From: Streptomyces amritsarensis
GTDB taxonomy: Bacteria; Actinomycetota; Actinomycetes; Streptomycetales; Streptomycetaceae
Length of the DNA: 64,000 bases
Reading direction: 5' to 3'
NCBI RefSeq assembly: GCF_001953875.1
Contig: NZ_MQUR01000016.1
Span: 1-64,000, forward strand
Shown: piece by piece, positions 15,301 to 22,598 of the stretch
How positions within the stretch are numbered: position 1 is the first letter of the stretch
How the letters are laid out: each line of letters opens with the position of its first letter
The notes under the pieces: model-generated
The model's input: only the letters and a program-made list of their open reading frames with translations
What the model was told of the DNA's origin: nothing
Databases searched by the model: none
Program-made: the position numbers and the translations under genes

Positions 15301-15930
15301 ATGGACACCACCACCAACACCACGCCGCTGCGCGCTGTCGCGCTGGTCTGCACGCTCTCCCCGTCGCCGAAACCGTCCAGCTCGCAGCTGCTGGCCGAGC
15401 AGGCCATGGCCGCGCTGGCAGACCACGGCGTCACCGGCAAGGTGATCCGGGTCGCCGACCACGACGTCAAACCGGGCGTCGAGGTCGACATGGGCGGCGG
15501 CGACGCCTGGCCGGAGATCCGGGACACGATCCTGGCCTGCGACATCCTGGTCGTGTCCACGCCGATCTGGCTCGGCCACCCCTCCAGCATCGCCCAGCGC
15601 GTCCTGGAGCGCCTCGACGCCGAACTCGGCGAGAGCGACGACGAGGGCCGCATGCTCACCTACGGCAAGGCCGCCGCGGTGTGCGTGGTCGGCAACGAGG
15701 ACGGCGCACACCACGTCAGCGCCGAACTCTTCCAGGGCCTGAACGACGTCGGGTTCTCCCTCGCGCCGAACGCGGTCACCTACTGGGTCGGCGAGGCCAT
15801 GCAGGGCACCGACTACCAGGACCTCGGGAAGACCCCGGAGAAGACGGCCGCAACGACCGCCGCACTCGCCGCGAACACCGCCCACCTCGCCCGCCGCCTC
15901 AAGGCGGCGACGTACCCGCCCTCTACCTGA
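15301..15930 (+). CDS. NADPH-dependent FMN reductase/flavodoxin-like protein
   Basis: The 209-residue protein has a flavodoxin-like fold: TLSPSPKPSSSQLLAEQA in place of the phosphate-binding loop, CDILVVSTPIWLGHPSSIAQRVLERL, which is the hallmark of the NAD(P)H-dependent oxidoreductase family, and AAAVCVVGNEDGAHH. It probably binds FMN and reduces quinones or similar electrophiles in the cytosol. ATG 15301 has only a weak ribosome site (GGGGTAG). An SDR of the stress type follows 34 bp downstream. Confidence 0.85.
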   Translation: MDTTTNTTPLRAVALVCTLSPSPKPSSSQLLAEQAMAALADHGVTGKVIRVADHDVKPGVEVDMGGGDAWPEIRDTILACDILVVSTPIWLGHPSSIAQRVLERLDAELGESDDEGRMLTYGKAAAVCVVGNEDGAHHVSAELFQGLNDVGFSLAPNAVTYWVGEAMQGTDYQDLGKTPEKTAATTAALAANTAHLARRLKAATYPPST

Positions 15931-15964
15931 CACCCGCCTCTGGCCGTGCCGGAAGGAGACCGCG

Positions 15965-16858
15965 ATGCCCTCGCACGAGCAGGCCCACCTCACCGATCCG
16001 GTGGGGCTCCAGCCCCGTCCGCCGTTCCCCGAACAGGATCAGGACCACCCCGGATCGACCGAGGCGATGGATCCCCGCCCCGACCACGGCGAGGCCACCT
16101 ATCAGGGCCACGGCCTGCTGCACGGCCGCAGGGCCCTGGTCACCGGAGGCGACTCCGGAATCGGCCGGGCCGTCTGCCTGGCCTTCGCACGGGAGGGCGC
16201 CGACGTCGTCTTCACCCATCTGCCCGAGGAAGCCGACGAGGCCGAGGAGACCGCCCGCCTCATCCGCCAGGCCGGCCGTACGGCGGTGGCCGTCGTCTGC
16301 GACATCCGCCACGAGGACGAGTGCACCGCCCTGGTCGACAAGGCGGTCGGCGAGCTGGGAGGCATCGACCTGCTCGTCAACAACGCCGCCTACCAGATGG
16401 CCCAGCCGGACGGGATCGAGGCGATCACCACCGAGCAGTTCGACCGGGTGATGAAGACCAATCTGTACGGGATGTTCTGGCTGACCAAGGCCGCTCTGGC
16501 CCACATGCCGCCCGGCGCCTCGGTGATCAACACCGCCTCCGTGCAGGGCTACCAGCCCAGCCCGCACCTCCTCGACTACGCCATGACCAAGTCCGCGATC
16601 GTCTCCTTCACCCACAGCCTCGCCCAGATGCTCGCCGAGCGCGGGATCCGCGCCAACGCCGTGGCGCCGGGACCGGTGTGGACACCGCTGATCCCGGCGA
16701 CGATGCCCGACCCGACGAAGTTCGGCGAGCAGTCGCCCCTGGGCCGGCCTGCCCAGCCCGCGGAGATGGCACCCGCGTACGTCTTCCTCGCCTCCGACCG
16801 GGCCTCCTACATCACCGGTGAGATCGTCAACGCCACCGGTGGAACGCCCTTGCCGTGA
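15965..16858 (+). CDS. Short-chain dehydrogenase, general-stress (YhdF/YghA-like) type
   Basis: The 297-residue protein has the N-terminal PPFPEQDQDHPGSTEAMDP extension typical of the GSP39-like SDR group. Then come TGGDSGIGRA (cofactor loop), NNAAYQ, catalytic Ser in NTASVQGY, YAMTK with intact Lys, and a C-terminal GGTPLP. These enzymes are induced by general stress in Bacillus and use small aldehydes or alcohols in vitro. AAGGAG sits 9 bp before ATG 15965, and the stop overlaps the next GTG. Confidence 0.92.
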   Translation: MPSHEQAHLTDPVGLQPRPPFPEQDQDHPGSTEAMDPRPDHGEATYQGHGLLHGRRALVTGGDSGIGRAVCLAFAREGADVVFTHLPEEADEAEETARLIRQAGRTAVAVVCDIRHEDECTALVDKAVGELGGIDLLVNNAAYQMAQPDGIEAITTEQFDRVMKTNLYGMFWLTKAALAHMPPGASVINTASVQGYQPSPHLLDYAMTKSAIVSFTHSLAQMLAERGIRANAVAPGPVWTPLIPATMPDPTKFGEQSPLGRPAQPAEMAPAYVFLASDRASYITGEIVNATGGTPLP

Positions 16859-17850
16859 ACCCGGACGAAGCGCTCCGCCGGATCGCCTTCCTCCTCGAAT
16901 GGCGCGGGGCGTCGCCGTACCGGGTGCGGGCCTTCCACACGGCGGCCGATGCCGTCCGCGACCTGCCACCGGGCCCGGTGGACGCCTCGCAGGCCGGGCG
17001 ACTGCGCGGGGTGGGCCCGGTCACCGCCGAAGTGATCGCGCAGGCGTCGACGGGCGGGGTACCGGGCTACCTTGCGCGACTGCAGGCCGAGGCCGGACCG
17101 GACGCCGGCGCGGGCTGGGACCTCGCTGCCGCGAGCACCGGGGACTGCCACCTGCACTCCGACTGGTCGGACGGCGGCAGCCCGCTCGAGGACATGGCGG
17201 GCGCGGCCCGGGCCCTGGGTCACCGATGGGCCGTGCTGACCGATCACTCGCCGCGGCTGACGATCGCCCACGGACTGAGCGCCGAACGGCTCGAAGCCCA
17301 ACTGGAAGCCGTGGCGAGGGTGAACTCACAAGGCGGGCCAGGCTTCCGGCTGCTGACCGGCATCGAGTGCGACATCCTCGAGGACGGCTCACTCGACCAG
17401 GACGAAGACCTGCTCGGCCGGCTCGACATCGTCGTGGCGTCGGTGCACTCCAAGCTCCGCTCGGAACCCGAACCCATGACCGCCCGCATGCTGACGGCGG
17501 TCCGCAACCCGCACGTCGACGTCCTCGGCCACTGCACGGGACGGATCATCACCGGCCGGGGCCGCCCGCAGTCCCGCTTCGACGCCGAGGCCGTGTTCGC
17601 CGCGTGCGCGCAGGCCGGTACCGCCGTGGAGATCAACTGCCGGCCCGAGCGGCGCGACCCGCCGGACGACCTGCTCGTGCTGGCCGCCGCCGCGGGCTGC
17701 CGCTTCGCCGTGGACACCGACGCCCACGCCCCGGAACAGCTGCACTGGCAGAGCACGGGCTACGCGCGCGCGGCCCGTATCGGCATCGGAGCGGACCGGC
17801 TGATCACGACCTGGCCGCTCGGGCGCCTGCTGACCGGTTGCGGGGTGTAG
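16855..17850 (+). CDS. PHP-domain phosphoesterase with N-terminal helix-hairpin-helix (PolX-like)
   Basis: The 331-residue protein resembles the C-terminal half of bacterial family-X DNA polymerase without its polymerase domain. Residues about 1-65 contain a helix-hairpin-helix (LRGVGPVTAEVIAQAS). From about 95 a PHP domain shows the metal ligands DCHLHSDWSDG, LTDHS, GIECDIL, VVASVHSK, VLGHCTG and TDAHAPEQL. It is probably a metal-dependent exonuclease or phosphatase in DNA repair. The GTG start overlaps the preceding stop (GTGA). Confidence 0.85.
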   Translation: MNPDEALRRIAFLLEWRGASPYRVRAFHTAADAVRDLPPGPVDASQAGRLRGVGPVTAEVIAQASTGGVPGYLARLQAEAGPDAGAGWDLAAASTGDCHLHSDWSDGGSPLEDMAGAARALGHRWAVLTDHSPRLTIAHGLSAERLEAQLEAVARVNSQGGPGFRLLTGIECDILEDGSLDQDEDLLGRLDIVVASVHSKLRSEPEPMTARMLTAVRNPHVDVLGHCTGRIITGRGRPQSRFDAEAVFAACAQAGTAVEINCRPERRDPPDDLLVLAAAAGCRFAVDTDAHAPEQLHWQSTGYARAARIGIGADRLITTWPLGRLLTGCGV

Positions 17851-17873
17851 GCGGCGGCCGTACGCGCGCCCCT

Positions 17874-18755
17874 CTACCCGCGCGGTTCGGCGGCGCGGCC
17901 GCCGGCGCCCAGCAGACCCGTCGGCTCGAAGCGCTGGGCGCGTTCCAGCCGGGGCAGCTCGGTGCGGGCAATGTGGGTGACGACGGCCGGAAGCAGGGCC
18001 CGTACCGGTTGCACCGCACGCAGCCAGGCCGGTACGTAGACGGCGGTCGAGCGTCGCTCGGCGGCGGCTGCCAGCCTGTCCGCGACCCGGGGCGCCGGGT
18101 ACACGCTGCGTGCCGGGGGTGGCATGTGGGCGCGCAGTTCGCGCAGGACCGCGTGGCGGTCCCCGTCCCGGATCATGTCGGTGTCGGTCCAGTTGATGTA
18201 GGCGATGGCGACCGTGACGCCGCGGTGGGCCAGCTCCGCGCGCAGGGCGTGGGCGAACGACTCGACCCCGGCTTTCGAGGCGCAGTACGCGCTCATGAGG
18301 GGGGAGGTTCCCATGGCCGCCAGGGAGGCGACCTGGAGATAGTAGCCCCGGGTGTCGAGGAGGTCGGGCAGGAAGGAGCGCGCCGTCGCCGCGCTGCCGA
18401 TCAGGTTGACCTCGATGACGCGGCGCCAGACCCGGGGATCGGAGTCGGCGAACGGGCCGCCCTCGGCGACGCCGGCGTTGCCCACCACGACGGACGCGGG
18501 TCCGAGACGGGTGCGGACGTCCCGGGCCGTGTCGGCCAGCGCCGCGTCGTCGGTCACGTCGACCTCCCAGCAGGCCGACTCGTGGTGCAGGGAGCGCGCC
18601 ACGTCCCGGAGGCGGTCGCCTTCCAGGCCCAGCAGGGCGAGCCGTGCGCCCCGGTCGTCGAACGCCCGTGCCAGAGCCGCTCCCAATCCGCGCGCCGCCC
18701 CCGTCACCACCACGGTACGGCCCGCCAGGGGCCGGCTGTGCGTCCGTGTCCTCAC
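17874..18755 (-). CDS. Short-chain dehydrogenase
   Basis: The 293-residue protein has a Rossmann loop TGAARGLG, a NAGVAEGG motif, Ser in QVASLAAMG and an intact YCASK catalytic pair. The C-terminal 80 residues contain a hydrophobic or amphipathic segment (VYVPAWLRAVQPVRALLPAV), as in SDRs that act on lipids near the membrane. The start is GTG 18755; GTG 18764 is equally possible and neither has a strong ribosome site. It is divergent from the SRPBCC fragment and desaturase-like gene. Confidence 0.85.
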   Translation of the reverse strand: MRTRTHSRPLAGRTVVVTGAARGLGAALARAFDDRGARLALLGLEGDRLRDVARSLHHESACWEVDVTDDAALADTARDVRTRLGPASVVVGNAGVAEGGPFADSDPRVWRRVIEVNLIGSAATARSFLPDLLDTRGYYLQVASLAAMGTSPLMSAYCASKAGVESFAHALRAELAHRGVTVAIAYINWTDTDMIRDGDRHAVLRELRAHMPPPARSVYPAPRVADRLAAAAERRSTAVYVPAWLRAVQPVRALLPAVVTHIARTELPRLERAQRFEPTGLLGAGGRAAEPRG

Positions 18756-18881
18756 CTGCGCCACCGCCGTCGGCTCGATGCTCTGTTCTCTCCAGCATGC
18801 CCCTGCGGACCGGCCTGTGACGCGGCACCTGCCGCCCAGCGCCGAAGCCTGGGCCGTTCGATGTGCACCGTGCGGTTTTCC

Positions 18882-18887
18882 GGGTAG
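18882..18887 (+). promoter_or_regulatory. Possible SigB-like -10 box before the SRPBCC/oxidoreductase pair
   Basis: GGGTAG within CGGGTAGGCGC is the same 10-mer (GGGTAGGCGC) found upstream of four other genes in the window. A clear -35 element at 14-16 bp is missing. It lies 58 bp before GTG 18945. Confidence 0.45.
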
Positions 18888-18944
18888 GCGCAGCACGACC
18901 GTGGCATTTCCGCGACGGTGCGGCACCTCGGAGAAGGAGGAACC

Positions 18945-19172
18945 GTGGCAGTCCGTCACCGGCTGGTCCGCCGTCCGCCCGCCGCCGTGTGGGCCGTACT
19001 CGCCGATCCGGCCCTGTACGGGGAGTGGGTGGTGGGCTCCTCGCAGTCCACGCCGCTCGACGACATACGGCCCGCTCCGGGATCCAGGCTGCGCCGCACC
19101 GGCCGGCCGGGCCCGAGCGAAGCGGCCCTCCACCTCGTGGAGGAGCAGCCCGACGAGGTCCACCGTGCCTGA
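18945..19172 (+). pseudogene. SRPBCC-family protein, shortened to 75 residues
   Basis: The product starts MAVRHRLVRRPPAAVWAVLADPALYGEWVVG, which is the N-terminal half of an SRPBCC (START-like) domain of about 145 residues that usually precedes a phytoene-desaturase-like gene in Streptomyces. The central beta-sheet and C-terminal helix are missing: after SQSTPLDDIRPAPGSRLRRTG the sequence ends at TGA 19170-19172. AAGGAGG gives an excellent ribosome site for GTG 18945, so a short peptide may still be made and couple translation to the next gene, whose GTG overlaps by 8 bp. Confidence 0.65.
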
Positions 19173-20754
19173 CGCGGTGGTGATCGGCGCCGGCCCCAAT
19201 GGGCTGGTGGCCGCGAACCTGCTGGTCGACGCGGGGTGGAGCGTGCAGGTCCTGGAAGCGCAGGAGGCGCCCGGCGGGGCCGTGCGAAGCGATCGCGGGG
19301 TGCACCCGGACTACGTGTCCGACCTCTTCAGCGCCTTCTACCCGCTCGCCGCGGCCTCCCCGGTCCTCGCCCGCCTGGACCTCGCCGCCGAGGGCCTGCG
19401 CTGGAGCCACGCCCCCGCAGTCCTGGCCCATCCCCTGCCCGACGGGCGGTGCGCGGTGCTGGAACGGCGGGTGGAGGACACCTGCACCGGGCTGGCCGAC
19501 TTCGACGCCGCGGACGCCGACGCCTGGCTGGACATGTACCGGACGTGGAGCAGGGTCGGGCCGGACCTCGTCGGGGCCCTGTTCACACCCTTCCCTCCCG
19601 TCCGGTCGGGTCTCCGGCTGGCCGCGAAGCTGCGGGCCTGCGGGGGGCTGCGGCTGGCCCGGAAGCTCGCTCTGCCGGTACGCCGTCTCGGCGAGGAGGA
19701 GTTCGCCGGGGAGGCCGGTCGGCTCCTGCTCGCCGGCAACGCCCTGCACGCGGACCTGGCTCCCGAGGCGGCGGGCAGCGGAGGATTCGGCTGGCTGATG
19801 TCGATGCTCGGACAGAGCCACGGCTTCCCGGTCCCCCTCGGCGGGGCCGACGCCCTCACCGCGGCGCTCGTGAGCCGGCTGCGCCGCCGCGGCGGCGTCC
19901 TGCGCTGCGGGAAACGCGTCACCTCCGTGGTCCTGCGCGCAGGCACCGCGACCGGGGTCATGACGGCGGACGGGGAGAGCGTCGACGCACGCCGGGCCGT
20001 GCTGGCCGACACCTCGGCGCTGGCCCTCTACCGGGATCTGGTCGGCGAGGAGCACCTCCCCTCCCGTCTGGTGCGGGACCTGGGGCGCTTCCAGTGGGAT
20101 TTCGCGACCTTCAAGGTCGATTGGGCCCTGACGGGACGGGTGCCGTGGACTTCGCCGGGGGCGGCGGGGGCGGGCACCGTCCACCTGGCCCGCGGCGTCG
20201 ACGGCCTCACCCGCTTCGCCGCCCAGATCGCCGCGGGGCAGGTCCCCGACGAGCCGTTCGTCCTCTTCGGCCAGATGACCACCGCGGATCCCAGCCGCTC
20301 GCCGGCCGGTACGGAGTCGGCGTGGGCGTACACCCACCTCCCTCAGGACATCGCCTGCGACGCCGGCCCCGACCGCATCACCGGCCGCTGGGACCGCCGC
20401 GAACAGCAGGCCATGGCCGACCGCGTCGAAGCGCAGGTGGAACGCTTCGCACCGGGCTTCCGCGGGCTGATCGCGGCCCGCCGGATCCTCGCCCCCACCA
20501 CCCTCCAGGCGATGGACGAGAACCTCCGCAACGGTGCCATCAACAACGGCACCACTGCCCTGCACCAGCAGACGGTCTTCCGCCCCACTCCCGGGACCGG
20601 TCGGCCCGAGACGCCCGTCAGGCGGCTCTACCTGGCTTCCGCGGCCGCCCATCCCGGTGGCGGAGTCCACGGCGCGCCGGGAGCCAACGCCGCCCGGGCG
20701 GCGTTGCGCTCCCAGGGGTTGGCCGGCGTGCTCCACCGCGCCCAGCGCGTCTGA
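19165..20754 (+). CDS. Phytoene-desaturase-like FAD/NAD(P) oxidoreductase
   Basis: The 529-residue protein has an N-terminal dinucleotide-binding loop (VVIGAGPNGLVAANLLVDAGW), then EAQEAPGGAVRSD, and a C-terminal FAD-binding block (LYLASAAAHPGGGVHGAPGANAARAAL) of the PYROXD2/CrtI-like family. It is separate from the carotenoid cluster at 39-48 kb, so its substrate is unknown. The start is GTG 19165, inside the preceding frame, with GAGG 7 bp upstream. It converges on the zinc dehydrogenase gene with 22 bp between stops. Confidence 0.88.
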   Translation: MPDAVVIGAGPNGLVAANLLVDAGWSVQVLEAQEAPGGAVRSDRGVHPDYVSDLFSAFYPLAAASPVLARLDLAAEGLRWSHAPAVLAHPLPDGRCAVLERRVEDTCTGLADFDAADADAWLDMYRTWSRVGPDLVGALFTPFPPVRSGLRLAAKLRACGGLRLARKLALPVRRLGEEEFAGEAGRLLLAGNALHADLAPEAAGSGGFGWLMSMLGQSHGFPVPLGGADALTAALVSRLRRRGGVLRCGKRVTSVVLRAGTATGVMTADGESVDARRAVLADTSALALYRDLVGEEHLPSRLVRDLGRFQWDFATFKVDWALTGRVPWTSPGAAGAGTVHLARGVDGLTRFAAQIAAGQVPDEPFVLFGQMTTADPSRSPAGTESAWAYTHLPQDIACDAGPDRITGRWDRREQQAMADRVEAQVERFAPGFRGLIAARRILAPTTLQAMDENLRNGAINNGTTALHQQTVFRPTPGTGRPETPVRRLYLASAAAHPGGGVHGAPGANAARAALRSQGLAGVLHRAQRV

Positions 20755-20776
20755 CGGGCTCCGGCCGCCCGGAGCG

Positions 20777-21961
20777 TCAGGGGTGGAAGAGGACCTTCAC
20801 CATGTTGTCCCGCTTGGCCTGGAAGTCCGCGTACGCCTGCGGGGCATCGTCCAGGGGCAGGTGGTGGGTGGCGAAGCCTTCGACGCCGAGGGGGTCCCCG
20901 TCGGTCAGCAGGGGCAGCAGGTCGTCGACCCAGCGGTGGACGTTGGCCTGTCCCATGCGCAGTTGGATCTGCTTGTCGAACATCGTGAGCAGCGGGAGCG
21001 GGTCGGCGGCTCCGCCGTAGACGCCGGAAAGGGAGATGGTGCCGCCGCGGCGCACGAGCTCGATGGCCGTCCTCAGGGCGCCCAGGCGGTCGACGCCCGC
21101 CTTCTTCATCAGTGCGGCGGCCAGAGCGTCCGGGAGCAGGCCGGTCGCGGTCTGCGCGGCCTTGACGCCGAGGCTGCCGTGGGCCTCCATGCCGACGGCG
21201 TCGATCACGGCGTCCGGGCCGCGGCCGCCGGTCGCGCTGCGGACCGCGTCGACGAGCTGATCCCCGTACTGGGAGAGGTCGTAGACCTGGACGCCGTGTC
21301 CGGCGGCGCGGGCGAGCCGTTCGGGCACCAGGTCGATGCCGATCACCTTGCCGGCCCCGCGGTGGGCGGCGATACGGGTGCACATGTCGCCGATGGGTCC
21401 GAGTCCCAGGACCGCCACGCTGCCACCGGAGGGGATGTCGGCGTAGGCGACGGCCTGCCAGGCGGTGGGCAGGACGTCCGACAGGTACACGAACCGCTCG
21501 TCCGGCGGCCCCTCGGGGACACGGATCGGGAGGGTGTCGGCGAAGGGGACGCGCAGGTACTCGGCCTGTCCGCCGGGGACCTGTCCGTAGAGCTTGGTGT
21601 AGCCGAAGAGGCTCGCGCCGCTGCCGTGCTCGTGGACCTGGGTGGTCTCGCACTGCGAGTGCAGGCCGCGCTCGCACATGAAGCAGGTGCCGCAGGACAC
21701 GTTGAACGGTATGACGACCCGGTCGCCGACCTTCAGCTCGCGGACCTCGGGCCCGACCTCGGCCACGACGCCCATCGGCTCGTGCCCCAGGATGTCGCCG
21801 GCGTCCAGGAACGGCCCGAGCACCTCGTACAGGTGCAGGTCCGATCCGCACAGGCCCGTCGTCGTCACTTCGATCACGGCGTCCGTGGGATCGACGATCT
21901 GCGGATCCGGAACATTCGCCACCTCGATCTTGCGGCGGCCCTGCCAGGTCACGGCTCTCAT
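20777..21961 (-). CDS. Zinc-dependent alcohol dehydrogenase (formaldehyde-dehydrogenase-like)
   Basis: The 394-residue medium-chain dehydrogenase has catalytic zinc ligands in GLCGSDLHLYE and GHEPMG. The structural-zinc-like Cys cluster CGTCFMCERGLHSQC is followed by a nucleotide loop GLGPIGDMCTRIAAHRGA. Its length and the insert YGQVPGGQAEYLRVPFAD match glutathione-independent formaldehyde dehydrogenase-like proteins. GAGGAGG precedes ATG 21961. It probably detoxifies aldehydes or oxidises alcohols. Confidence 0.9.
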   Translation of the reverse strand: MRAVTWQGRRKIEVANVPDPQIVDPTDAVIEVTTTGLCGSDLHLYEVLGPFLDAGDILGHEPMGVVAEVGPEVRELKVGDRVVIPFNVSCGTCFMCERGLHSQCETTQVHEHGSGASLFGYTKLYGQVPGGQAEYLRVPFADTLPIRVPEGPPDERFVYLSDVLPTAWQAVAYADIPSGGSVAVLGLGPIGDMCTRIAAHRGAGKVIGIDLVPERLARAAGHGVQVYDLSQYGDQLVDAVRSATGGRGPDAVIDAVGMEAHGSLGVKAAQTATGLLPDALAAALMKKAGVDRLGALRTAIELVRRGGTISLSGVYGGAADPLPLLTMFDKQIQLRMGQANVHRWVDDLLPLLTDGDPLGVEGFATHHLPLDDAPQAYADFQAKRDNMVKVLFHP

Positions 21962-22150
21962 CACGCCTCCTCGGTCATGTGCGCGTCCACCCCTGTGCGG
22001 CGCCTGTCCACTCACACAGCACCCATGCACCCGGTCCCGGGAGAGTTCCTCCCGGGGCGATGCGCCGGGGACCGCTCCGTGTTCGGTTTGTCGGGGCTCC
22101 TGCCGGACAGATGCCGAGCAGAACCCGTGCCCAGCACCGAGGTGAGACCT

Positions 22151-22552
22151 GTGAGAAGCCCCGTACGCCTGTCGGAAGGCCTGCTCGCCGCGCTGCGGCA
22201 CCTCAGGGAGCGGCGAGAGATCAACACGGTGACCCTGCGCTACGCGGACGCGCCGGCAGTCCTGGTACCGGAGGCCGAGGGCAACCTGACCCATGAGGAA
22301 CTGGTGCAGGCCCTGCCGGCGGATGAGGCGCGCCTGGTCGTGCACGAGCTGGCGTTCGCCAGCCCGGAGGGCACCCGCAGGCACACCTGGCTCCTGATCC
22401 TCTGGATGCCGTCGGCAGCCGGTGCGCAGGAGCAGTCGTACACGGCCGGCTTCACGGCCTTGAAGGAGCACCTCCCCGATGTCCGCGTCCACCTCACCGC
22501 CCGGCGCGCCGACCAGTTGGCGTACCGGAGGCTGGTCGCCCTGGCCGGGTGA
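22151..22552 (+). CDS. Cofilin/ADF-homology domain protein (bacterial)
   Basis: The 133-residue protein matches the eukaryotic actin-depolymerising-factor/cofilin fold from end to end. It has SPVRLSEGLLAALRHLRE (cofilin SGVxVxDExLxAFxxLK), VLVPEAEGNLTHEELVQALP (xIVVExT..xYDxFLxxLP), EARLVVHELAFASPEGTRRH (xCxYAxYDFEY..EGKRxK), LILWMPSAAGAQEQSYTAGFTALKEHL (xxxWSPDxAxxxxKMxYASSKDALRR), then a final strand and helix. The actin-binding Lys-Met of the long helix is replaced. GAGGTGAG lies 4 bp before GTG 22151. The family is rare in bacteria; the binding partner here is unknown. Confidence 0.75.
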   Translation: MRSPVRLSEGLLAALRHLRERREINTVTLRYADAPAVLVPEAEGNLTHEELVQALPADEARLVVHELAFASPEGTRRHTWLLILWMPSAAGAQEQSYTAGFTALKEHLPDVRVHLTARRADQLAYRRLVALAG

Positions 22553-22598
22553 GGAACGCTCCGACGGAAGCCGGACCGGCGCGATCGGGCGCGGCGGC

